64,000 nt of DNA, taken from NCBI GenBank assembly GCA_050331575.1, contig JBHJGS010000053.1, positions 1 through 64,000 of the forward strand, given 5' to 3'. The first letter of the stretch is position 1. Every line of letters starts with the position of its first letter. Positions 55,196 to 62,821 of the stretch are shown here, in pieces. A program made the translations under genes and the position numbers. Under the pieces are notes generated by a model, which was not told where the DNA came from, made no database searches, and worked only from the letters and a program-made list of their open reading frames with translations. This DNA comes from JBHJGS01 sp050331575. GTDB lineage: Bacteria > Pseudomonadota > Alphaproteobacteria > Sphingomonadales > Rhodothalassiaceae.

Positions 55196-55825
55196 ATGCG
55201 CACCCTTTATGTCGTGCTCGTTGCCGCGCTCGCTTCCCCGGCTATGGCCCAGGAGAGCCGCAGCTTTGATTTGCCGCCATTCAGCGCCATTGATGCGGAT
55301 GGCGGCATGGAGATCCTGATCGAAATCGGGCAACCCCAAAGGGTCGTCGCCGATTATGCCGGCAACGCCATCGAGGATTTGCAGGTCGAGGTTGATAATG
55401 GCGTGCTGGAGGTGAAGACCGCGAAGAAGTCTTTCTGGGGCGGGCGTCGCAGCATTCCCGTCACCCTGCATGTCACCGTGCCGAGCCTGGAAGAGGTGGT
55501 CGCCGGCGCGGGAATGGAGCTGGAAGCAACGGGGCTTGATGAATCGGAGCTGACGGTCACCATCACCACCGGAGCCATTGCCGCGCTAACCGGCCGCTGC
55601 GGCGACTTACAGGCGGACGTCTCCACCGGGGGCGTGTTGAAGGCCAATGCGTTGCAGTGTGACGCGGTCGAGATCGAGGCATCAACCGGGGCTGTGGCCC
55701 GGGTGCATGGTCAGGCCCGTGTCGAGGCCTCCGCAAATACCGGCGCCAGCGTTAAGGTGTTTGGCCGGCCAAACCGATATCGCGGCAAGGCGACATTGGG
55801 CGGCACGGTCGAGCGGACCAGCTGA
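55196..55825 (+). CDS. DUF2807 (head GIN domain) secreted protein
   Basis: A 209-residue exported beta-helical protein. The signal peptide ends at PAMAQ. The repeated pattern FDLPPFSAIDADGGMEILIEIG, ADYAGNAIEDLQVEVDNGVLEVKT, VTVPSLEEVVAGAGMELEATGL and VEASANTGASVKVFG is typical of DUF2807, also called the putative auto-transporter adhesin head GIN domain. The function is unknown. Its strong upstream palindrome implies tight regulation. Confidence 0.85.
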   Translation: MRTLYVVLVAALASPAMAQESRSFDLPPFSAIDADGGMEILIEIGQPQRVVADYAGNAIEDLQVEVDNGVLEVKTAKKSFWGGRRSIPVTLHVTVPSLEEVVAGAGMELEATGLDESELTVTITTGAIAALTGRCGDLQADVSTGGVLKANALQCDAVEIEASTGAVARVHGQARVEASANTGASVKVFGRPNRYRGKATLGGTVERTS

Positions 55826-55923
55826 CCAAGGCCCGCCACCCGCCACCCGCCACTGTCCACACGGTGCAAGCCGCTACCGCTCAGCCGGTCGCTGTCGGAT
55901 CAGGGTGCAGCCCTTTAGACAGC

Positions 55924-55975
55924 GGGCATGGTCATCCGGTCAATCGCGCTCACGATTGATCGGATCCTGCCCTAA
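55924..55975. repeat. Dispersed palindromic element, copy 2 (supplies the stop codon of the YqiJ-like gene)
   Basis: The arms ATCCGGTCAATCG (55934-55946) and CGATTGATCGGAT (55953-55965) pair with one mismatch around a 6-bp loop. The right boundary CTGCCCTAA is the reverse complement of the TTAGGGCA boundary of copy 1. The TAG in this terminus is the stop codon of the minus-strand membrane-protein gene. Confidence 0.75.
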
Positions 55976-56358
55976 GGCCGGGCCAGAAGGCGGTTGAGCA
56001 GGCGGGCCAGCGGACCGCCCAGGACGAGGGCGGGAACAAGCGTTGTCACGCCGGCCAGCCAAAATGGCACGGCCCTTCCGGTGAGCCAAATGAACAAGCA
56101 TTGGCCGGAAAAGCCGATCAGCACATAAGGCAGCAGCACCGCGGTCCAGATCAAGACCATTGGCAGGCTTCCCACGCCCAACCACAGCATGGTTCGGTCA
56201 AACAGAAGCCAGCCGGTGCGCTGATAACCATCCGGCTCATCTTCAGGCAAGGCGCCGTTGGCCCAACGCATCAACGCCTCGGTCAACAAGACGCTGATCA
56301 GAAGAGCAAGGCCCAGGCTGAAGGGCCACATTGGCTGCATCATCAGGAATTCAAACAT
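55972..56358 (-). CDS. Small membrane protein resembling the N-terminal part of YqiJ (probably truncated)
   Basis: A 128-residue protein with three or four hydrophobic helices (FSLGLALLISVLLTEALMRW, LGVGSLPMVLIWTAVLLPYVLIGFSG, AVPFWLAGVTTLVPALVLGGPLARLL). The layout resembles the membrane half of YqiJ/DUF1449 proteins, which normally continue into a cytoplasmic OB-fold domain missing here. The stop codon lies in the end of a palindromic repeat, consistent with truncation by that element. The family assignment is tentative. Confidence 0.5.
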   Translation of the reverse strand: MFEFLMMQPMWPFSLGLALLISVLLTEALMRWANGALPEDEPDGYQRTGWLLFDRTMLWLGVGSLPMVLIWTAVLLPYVLIGFSGQCLFIWLTGRAVPFWLAGVTTLVPALVLGGPLARLLNRLLARP

Positions 56359-56599
56359 TGCTGCAACTCTTACGTCTACTCAAACTGCATGTTACATAAA
56401 ACTATTGTCTTCCCACTTAATCCCGCAGTGAGACTGTACGAGACACGGCCTGAGCGTCTCAAGCAGAATCGGCTGACGGAATGCGGCGCGGCCGTGGCGC
56501 AAGGCCCTTGCTTCACGGCGATTGCCCGGTCCAAGCTCGGCACGGCGCGCCGGAACAAGCACAGCAATCGGTGCGCTTCAGGAGGGGGAGGATGAGGCG

Positions 56600-57703
56600 A
56601 TGCCGAGCCGGATTGCCGCACAGCTGAGCGATATCGAACGGCTGGAGATCCTTGACGAAACCGGTCGTGTCGATGCTGACCTGGAGCCGGATCTGACGCC
56701 GGATCAGCTGATGGACCTGTATCGCGGCATGCTCACCGCGCGCTTGTTCGACGAGCGCATGCTGCAACTGCAGCGGCAAGGTCGCATCGGCACCTTTGCC
56801 CCGATCAAGGGCCAGGAAGCGGCGAATATGGGGGCGGTGGTGCATCTGCGCTCCAGCGATTGGCTGGTGCCCAGTTTTCGCGAAACCGCGGCGCAATTGT
56901 GGCGCGGCATGCCCATGGAGACGATCTGGTTCTTTTCCGCCGGCTATAATGAGGCCTTCGCGCTGCCGCCGGACAGCCGCGATCTGCCCTTGTGCGTGCC
57001 GGTGGCCAGCCAGCTGCTTCATGCCACGGGCATCGCCTATGCCGCGAAGCTGCGCGGGCTGGACGAGATCGTCATGGCCTTTTGCGGCGACGGCGCGACT
57101 TCCAGTGGCGATTTTCACGAGGCGCTGAACTTTGCCGCGGTCTGGAAGGTGCCGGTGGTGTTCATCGTGCAGAACAATCACTGGGCGATTTCGGTGCCGC
57201 TGGCCAAGCAAACCGCCGCGCACACCCTGGCGCAAAAGGCGGTGGCCTATGCCATGCCGTCGGTGCAGGTGGACGGCAATGACGTGCTGGCGGTGTGGGA
57301 GGGCGCGCGCCGCGCGGTGGCCCATGCCCGGTCCGGCCATGGCCCGATGCTGGTGGAATGCGTCACCTACCGCATGAGCGTGCACACCACCGCCGATGAC
57401 CCCACGAAATATCGCGACGAGGAGGAGGTGGCGCTGTGGGAAAAGCGCGACCCGATCCAGCGGGTCGAACGCTATCTCGCCGATAAGGGGATATTGTCTC
57501 AGGATCAGCGCGAAACGGTGACCGGCGAGATCAAGCAGACACTGAGGGACGCCTGGGCGCGCGTGGAGGCGCGGGTGAAAGAGGTCGAAGCCGCCCCGCC
57601 GGAAGAGCTGTTCGACCATCTTTATGCCGAAACCCCGCCGCATCTGGAAGAGCAGCGCCGGGAGTTCCTGCAGCACATCAAGGAGGGGCGAATCCGTGGC
57701 TGA
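56600..57703 (+). CDS. pdhA: Pyruvate dehydrogenase E1 component subunit alpha (Gram-positive-type)
   Basis: A 367-residue thiamine-diphosphate enzyme subunit. The cofactor motif is AFCGDGATSSGDFHEALNFAAVWKVPVVFIVQNNHWAIS, and the phosphorylation-loop-like YRMSVHTTADDPTKYR is present. The sequence pattern (YRGMLTARLFDERMLQLQRQGRIGTFAPIKGQEAA) is closer to the PdhA of Gram-positive bacteria and archaea than to the usual alphaproteobacterial PdhA. Branched-chain 2-oxo acids are an alternative substrate. The ATG at 56600 follows GGAGGGGGAGGATGAGG. It overlaps the beta-subunit gene by 8 nt. Confidence 0.9.
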   Translation: MPSRIAAQLSDIERLEILDETGRVDADLEPDLTPDQLMDLYRGMLTARLFDERMLQLQRQGRIGTFAPIKGQEAANMGAVVHLRSSDWLVPSFRETAAQLWRGMPMETIWFFSAGYNEAFALPPDSRDLPLCVPVASQLLHATGIAYAAKLRGLDEIVMAFCGDGATSSGDFHEALNFAAVWKVPVVFIVQNNHWAISVPLAKQTAAHTLAQKAVAYAMPSVQVDGNDVLAVWEGARRAVAHARSGHGPMLVECVTYRMSVHTTADDPTKYRDEEEVALWEKRDPIQRVERYLADKGILSQDQRETVTGEIKQTLRDAWARVEARVKEVEAAPPEELFDHLYAETPPHLEEQRREFLQHIKEGRIRG

Positions 57704-58676
57704 GCTGACCATGATCGCGGCCCTGAACCGGGCGATGGACGAGGCCATGGCGGCGGACGAGCATGTCGTCATTCTGGGCGAGGATGTCGGCTGGGACGGC
57801 GGTATCTTCCGCGCCACGGACGGACTGATCCAGAAATATGGCGAGGCCCGGGTGATCGACACGCCGCTGGCAGAGGCCGGCATCATCGGCACCGCCGTGG
57901 GCATGGCGTTCAACGGTCTGAAACCCATCGCAGAGATGCAGTTTTCCGGATTTATGTACACAGCCTTCCACCAGATCGAGAATCATGTCGCGCGCTATCG
58001 CTACCGCACCCGCGGCGGCCTGCCTGTGCCCATGGTCATACGGGCGCCTTACGGAGCCGGCGTGCGGGCGCTGGAGCATCATTCCGAAAGCCGGGAAGCA
58101 TATTGGGCGCACACGCCGGGCCTGAAGATGGTGATCCCGTCGACGCCCCGGAACGCGCGGTCCTTGCTGCTTGCCGCCATCGACGATCCCGACCCGGTGA
58201 TCTTTTATGAGCCCAAGGCCAGCTATCGCACCTTTCGCCAGGAGGTGCCGGAGGACCCCGAGCGTGCCAAGATCGGCCAGGCGGACGTGGTGCGCGAGGG
58301 GGACGCGATCACCCTGATCGCGTATGGCGCGATGATGCCACGGGTGCTGAAGGCCGCGGAGCAGCTGGCCGAAGCCGACGGGCAAGAGGCCGAGGTCGTC
58401 GACGTGCTGACCTTGGCGCCGCTTGATGCCGCCACCTTGGTCGCGTCGGTGGAGAAGACCGGCCGGGCCGTGGTGGTGCACGAGGCCGCCCGTAGCTACG
58501 GACCGGGCGCGGAAATCTGCGCGCAGTTGGTCGATCGCTGCTTCTTTTCGCTAGAGGCGCCGGTGGCGCGGGTGACCGGTTTCGACACCCCGCCGCCCTT
58601 CTTCGCGCGCGAGCAGATGTATCTGCCGACGGTGGAGCGGATTGTGCACGCCGCGCGCCAAACCCTGGCGTTGTAG
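57696..58676 (+). CDS. pdhB: Pyruvate dehydrogenase E1 component subunit beta
   Basis: A 326-residue beta subunit completing the E1 active site for oxidative decarboxylation of the 2-oxo acid. LGEDVGWDGGIFRATDGL, DTPLAEAGIIGTAVGMAFNGLKPIAEMQF and HSESREAYWAHTPGLKMVIPSTP are diagnostic. The GTG start at 57696 follows AGGAGGGG and lies within the end of the alpha-subunit gene. The frame carries no lipoyl domain, unlike many alphaproteobacterial PdhB proteins. The E2 gene follows after 12 bp. Confidence 0.93.
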   Translation: MAELTMIAALNRAMDEAMAADEHVVILGEDVGWDGGIFRATDGLIQKYGEARVIDTPLAEAGIIGTAVGMAFNGLKPIAEMQFSGFMYTAFHQIENHVARYRYRTRGGLPVPMVIRAPYGAGVRALEHHSESREAYWAHTPGLKMVIPSTPRNARSLLLAAIDDPDPVIFYEPKASYRTFRQEVPEDPERAKIGQADVVREGDAITLIAYGAMMPRVLKAAEQLAEADGQEAEVVDVLTLAPLDAATLVASVEKTGRAVVVHEAARSYGPGAEICAQLVDRCFFSLEAPVARVTGFDTPPPFFAREQMYLPTVERIVHAARQTLAL

Positions 58677-58688
58677 GAGACGACGCGC

Positions 58689-59918
58689 ATGGCACGGCCA
58701 TTCAAGCTGCAGGATCCGGGCGAGGGCATTCACGAGGTGGAGGTGCTGGAGGTGCTGGTCGACCCGGGCCAGACCGTCAGCGACGGTGACACCGCCTTTG
58801 TGGTGGAGTCAGACAAAGCCGCGATCGAACTGCCCGCCCCCTATGACGGCACGGTGGCGGAGATCCTGGTCAAGGTCGGCGATACCGTCACCGTCGGCGA
58901 CACGCTGATGACCATCGAGACCGGGGAGCAAGACGCCGAAGCCGCAGCGCCCGCCCCGCAGCAACACCGCGCGCCGACACCGAAAGCGGACACACCGGAG
59001 GCTCCGCCGGCATCAGCGCCGCCGCCGCAGCGGCCGGACGGCCCGATCAAGGCCGCTCCGGCCGCGCGCAAGCTGGCCAAGGAACGCGGCATCGATCTGG
59101 GGGAGGTGACCCCCAGCGGTCGGCAAGGCCATATCACCAAGCAGGACGTTCTGGGCTATGCCGAGGCATCTTCAGGGGCACCGGCGGCAGACTTATCAGG
59201 CGGCGCGGTCACCATCGAACCGCTGCGCTCGATCCGGCGCGCCACCGCCAAGCAGATGGCGCGCGCCTGGGCGGAGATCCCGCACGTCATGCTGCAGGAA
59301 CAGTTCGACCTGACCGACCTGGAGCGGCTGCGGCGGCAGCATGCGCCGGCGGTGAAGGCGCAGGGCGGCCAGCTGACCCATACCGTGTTCGTGCTGAAGG
59401 CGCTGGCGGCGACGCTGCGGGAGCATCCGCGCTTCAACGCCTCGATCGACATGGCCAAGGAGGAAATTCACCTGAAGCCGGACATCCATATCGGCGTGGC
59501 GTTGGACAGCGCGCGCGGCCTGATCGTGCCAGTGCTGCGCCATGTCGATCACAAGAGCGTGTTTCAGATCGGCAAGGAGTTGAAGGACCTGGCTGAACGG
59601 GTGCGCGGCGGCCGCGCCGATCCGGCCGATTTGAAGGGCGCGACGATCAGCCTGACCAATATCGGCGCTTTGGGCGGCCGCGGCTTCTTCCCGATCATCA
59701 ATGCCCCGGAAGTGGCGATCCTCGGCCTGGGCCGCGGCGGCCTGGAGCCGGTGATGGTCTCCGATCTGGACGCGGAGCCGGAGATCGAGGTGCGCTACCG
59801 CATGCCGGTGTCGTTGAGCTTCGACCATCGGGTCAATGACGGCGCCGATGCCGCTCGCTTCCTGGCTGCTCTCGGCGCCAAGCTGGCCGATCCGGCTTGG
59901 TTCGTGCTGCACGGCTAG
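58689..59918 (+). CDS. pdhC: Dihydrolipoamide acyltransferase (E2) of the pyruvate dehydrogenase-type complex
   Basis: A 409-residue E2 enzyme. The N-terminal lipoyl domain has the lipoylated lysine 43 in VVESDKAAIELP; a proline- and alanine-rich linker leads to a peripheral subunit-binding domain (AAPAARKLAKERGIDLGEVTPSGRQGHITKQDV) and the catalytic core with FDHRVNDGADAARF (HxxxDG) near the end. It forms the complex core that transfers acyl groups to coenzyme A. No E3 gene lies in the window, so dihydrolipoamide dehydrogenase must come from elsewhere. Confidence 0.94.
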   Translation: MARPFKLQDPGEGIHEVEVLEVLVDPGQTVSDGDTAFVVESDKAAIELPAPYDGTVAEILVKVGDTVTVGDTLMTIETGEQDAEAAAPAPQQHRAPTPKADTPEAPPASAPPPQRPDGPIKAAPAARKLAKERGIDLGEVTPSGRQGHITKQDVLGYAEASSGAPAADLSGGAVTIEPLRSIRRATAKQMARAWAEIPHVMLQEQFDLTDLERLRRQHAPAVKAQGGQLTHTVFVLKALAATLREHPRFNASIDMAKEEIHLKPDIHIGVALDSARGLIVPVLRHVDHKSVFQIGKELKDLAERVRGGRADPADLKGATISLTNIGALGGRGFFPIINAPEVAILGLGRGGLEPVMVSDLDAEPEIEVRYRMPVSLSFDHRVNDGADAARFLAALGAKLADPAWFVLHG

Positions 59919-60069
59919 GCTTGCATTCTTTCGTCAAATTTGATCTAAGCATGCGCCGGGGTGCTGGTACGCGTCCCGTTGGGTAGTTTCCAGGAGTGGT
60001 CGATGTGGTCTTTGATCCGGGCGGCCGGCTGCGGCGACGCCATCTGCGCTTTTTTCTGAATCGTTCTAA

Positions 60070-60662
60070 ACCGGTTTCGCGGCCCCGACCGCCGGGCTCA
60101 GCCTGGATGTCATCGGGCAGGGCGCCTGCGACAATCTCTTTGCCGGCGCCGCGCTGAGCGGCCAAGCCGTGTGCGGCACCAATCTGGATTCGGTGCAGAC
60201 GCTGAGCTTCGACTTCGATGTTGCCGATGCGGCGCTGTTCGGCGCCGTCGATCTGCCCTTTCGTTGGCCGCCTATGATCGCGGCAATGCCAGCTTTGAGC
60301 CGAACGACTTTATCGAAGTGGCGTTGAACGACAGCGCCCTGCTGACCTTGAACGGCATCAACCGCCGCGGCGCCGGTTTCACCGATGCCGCTGGCACCAC
60401 TGCGCTGCCGGCCGATGGGCTGTTCCGCAGCTTTCAATTCGATGTCGGCGACCTGCTGCTGCCCGGCGACAATCTTTTGTCGTTCAGCATCTTCAACACC
60501 ACGACCAATGAGTTTGTCGGTCTGGATGATGTTGCGCTGACCGCGCAGCCCAGCTTCGGTGTGCAGGGCACCGATTTCGCTGTGGTCCCGGTCCCGGGCA
60601 GCCTGGCGCTAATGGGCCTGGGCGTCGCCGCTGTGGGCGCGCGCCTGCGCCGCCACGGCTGA
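60070..60662 (+). pseudogene. Frameshifted PEP-CTERM sorting-domain protein
   Basis: A secreted beta-rich protein appears split between frames. Frame one, open from 60070, reads AGLSLDVIGQGACDNLFAGA and then TLSFDFDVADAALFGAVDLPF; near 60260 the reading continues in another frame with SLAAYDRGNASFEPNDFIEV. The second frame reaches VPVPGSLALMGLGVAAVGARLRRHG, a PEP-CTERM-type anchor with its small hydrophobic helix and arginine tail. A TAA at 60067 precedes the first part and no signal peptide is joined to it, so at least one further lesion exists. Either a decayed gene or sequencing errors would explain this. Confidence 0.65.
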
Positions 60663-60682
60663 TCGGGCGGCACCGCGAAGTC

Positions 60683-60709
60683 GGCACAGGCGGCGCTCCC
60701 GCCTGTGCC
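60683..60709. terminator. Strong hairpin after the PEP-CTERM pseudogene
   Basis: The arms GGCACAGGCGG (60683-60693) and CCGCCTGTGCC (60699-60709) are perfect 11-bp reverse complements with a 5-bp loop. It is followed by an A-run rather than a T-run, so it is a transcript-end or mRNA-stability structure and not a classical intrinsic terminator on the plus strand. Confidence 0.5.
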
Positions 60710-60797
60710 GCCTGCAAAAAAGTGCGGGAACGACTATCGGATTGGAAGCTTCTATGCTGAGATATGTTCGTATCCATCCGAAATGAGGTCGCCCCCG

Positions 60798-61574
60798 ATG
60801 CGCCGCTGCCTAGTCCTGATCATTGCTCTTGCACTGATCGTCGCTGCCTGCACCACCGCCCCGGTGACCGGCCGGCGCCAGTTCAACATCATTCCCAGCG
60901 GTCAAGCATTGCAGCTGGGGTCCCAGGCCTATCAGCAGATCAAGGCGAGCACGCCGGTGGCGCGGCAGAGCGAGCGCCAGCAGCTGATTGAGCGCATCGG
61001 CTTCGACATTGTCCGGGTCGCCGAGGCGCCGCCGGAGTTTGAATGGGAATTCACTTTATTCGAGGATCCCACTCCGAATGCCTTTGCGCTGCCCGGCGGC
61101 AAGGTCGGCGTGCATACGGGCCTGTTCGACGTGGTCGAGAATGAAGATCAGTTGGCCACGGTGATGGCCCATGAGGTCGGCCACGCCATCGCCGACCATG
61201 GCAGCGAACGGATGAGCCGGGCCTTGGCCATGCAGGTCGGCCTCGCGGTCGCCGGCGCGGCCACGGAAAGTGCGGAGGCGGTCAATCTGCTGGCCGGTCT
61301 GGCGCAGTTGGGCGTCGAACTGCCCTTCACCCGGTCCCAGGAAGCCGAGGCCGACCATATCGGGCTGATCTACATGGCGCGCGCCGGCTACGATCCCTCC
61401 GAAGCCGACGATCTATGGATGAATTTCGCGCGCTTAGGTGGCGAGCGGCCACCGGAATTCCTGTCCACCCACCCGCACCCGGAAAACCGCATCAAGGCGA
61501 TCCGCGAATTGCTGCCGCGCGCCTGCAACATTTATTTTGAGCGCACCGGTCGGCGCTGCAAAGATCAGGGGTGA
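60798..61574 (+). CDS. M48 family metallopeptidase lipoprotein
   Basis: A 258-residue envelope protease. The ATG at 60798 gives a lipoprotein signal (LVLIIALALIVAAC). The zinc site HEVGHAIADHGSER is followed by the third ligand region in SQEAEADHIGLIYMARAGYDPSEA, and the family's C-terminal FLSTHPHPENRIKAI is present. It resembles LoiP/YggG-type periplasmic proteases that act on misfolded or outer-membrane proteins. The end faces the caspase-like gene across 12 bp. Confidence 0.92.
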   Translation: MRRCLVLIIALALIVAACTTAPVTGRRQFNIIPSGQALQLGSQAYQQIKASTPVARQSERQQLIERIGFDIVRVAEAPPEFEWEFTLFEDPTPNAFALPGGKVGVHTGLFDVVENEDQLATVMAHEVGHAIADHGSERMSRALAMQVGLAVAGAATESAEAVNLLAGLAQLGVELPFTRSQEAEADHIGLIYMARAGYDPSEADDLWMNFARLGGERPPEFLSTHPHPENRIKAIRELLPRACNIYFERTGRRCKDQG

Positions 61575-61586
61575 CGCCTCTGGCTG

Positions 61587-62552
61587 TCAGCCCGTGACCA
61601 GTTTGGGACCGTCTTCCCAGCGGTCCGGCCGGGCTTGGGGCTGCGGCGGGTCGGTAATGTCGAAGACCGGTTGGTTCAGCCGTGCGGACGGGCCTTCCAA
61701 AACGGGCTCTTGCGCGAAGCCGTCCTCGGCCAGCACCGCCACGCTCTGGCGGTGCGCTTCGGCATAGGTTGGTGTGGCACCGGCCTTCCACGCTCCCACC
61801 ACAGCTTTGGCCAGGCAATAGGTCATGGCGCCGTGGCGTTGCCCGCCCAGATGCGCCTCCCAACTGAATTGGTGAAGTTTGGCGCCGGTCAACAGCATAT
61901 GGTTGGGGTGATCCAGCCCGCGCAGCCGGCCAAACCGGCGCACCGGCCGGCACGGCTGCACCACCGTGCGCTCGGTGATGGTGTCTTCGTCCAGCCGCCA
62001 AAAATCAAAATCCACTGGATTGCTGCGGAAGCGCACGTCATCCGGTGGCAGCCAAAGCCGCGGCGCGCCGTACAGCATATCCCCCTCTGGCCGGCTTTGG
62101 TGCAGATCCTGCCAGCGGCGGCGCGTCACGCTGGCACTGTGGCAAGCGTCAATGCCGATAAACAGGCGGGCCTCAGGATGCGCCCTTGCAAAGCTGCGCG
62201 CCAGCACATCGTCCGTGAACGGATCACGGGCGTCGGTGTCGTAGGTGCAGACGGCTTCGTCCACCCCATGGACCAGGGCGTCGCCGCAGCGGTGCTGGAT
62301 CTGATAGCCGGCTGTGGACATCCAGAACAGGAAGGTGTCGCCCGCACGCAAATTTGCCACGGCGGCGTCCAGGCGCTGCACAATGGCGGCGCGTGTGGCT
62401 GCGGCATTGTGCAGTTGGCGCACGTCAAATCCGGCCTCTCGCAGCAGACCGCCGATCAACAGAGCGTCGTTGACGGCCCCACTCAAAGCGGGCATGGCCA
62501 TGTCAGCGGAGAACTGGTCTAATCCAATGCAGAGTGCCGTTTTCTGGGCCAT
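61587..62552 (-). CDS. Caspase-fold (peptidase C14, metacaspase-like) protein lacking the catalytic histidine
   Basis: A 321-residue protein. KTALCIGLDQFSADMAMPALSGAVNDALLIGGLLREAGF is the opening of a p20 caspase domain, and LFIGIDACHSAS (cysteine 137) is the catalytic cysteine motif. The normal SGHG motif reads STAG (residues 79-82), so alanine 81 replaces the catalytic histidine, although the following GVDEAVCTYDTD matches the family's DE-VPxD region. A conventional protease activity is therefore unlikely. The C-terminal third is not recognised. The ATG at 62552 is preferred. It diverges from the glutaryl-CoA dehydrogenase gene across 269 bp that shows AT-rich sequence but no gene. Confidence 0.75.
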   Translation of the reverse strand: MAQKTALCIGLDQFSADMAMPALSGAVNDALLIGGLLREAGFDVRQLHNAAATRAAIVQRLDAAVANLRAGDTFLFWMSTAGYQIQHRCGDALVHGVDEAVCTYDTDARDPFTDDVLARSFARAHPEARLFIGIDACHSASVTRRRWQDLHQSRPEGDMLYGAPRLWLPPDDVRFRSNPVDFDFWRLDEDTITERTVVQPCRPVRRFGRLRGLDHPNHMLLTGAKLHQFSWEAHLGGQRHGAMTYCLAKAVVGAWKAGATPTYAEAHRQSVAVLAEDGFAQEPVLEGPSARLNQPVFDITDPPQPQARPDRWEDGPKLVTG

Positions 62553-62821
62553 TGCCTGTCTCCCCCTCGTGAATGACGCTGCCTTGGCGAGGCGCCCTGA
62601 AGGCCGGTTCGTTACGATAATCTTTACCAATCCGCTTGTGACAGGGGTCACAGGGGAAGATAAATACTATTATTATGGGTTAAGATACGGCTCTAGATCG
62701 GCTTCAGCTGCCCTCGCTTGACGCTTCGATTTTGGGGTTGATGCGGGCGTTGCGTTGATTTCGCCGATGCGGGGGCGCATGTAAGGGCGGTCCGCCCCCC
62801 GTTTCGCGAAGGACCGCCGCC

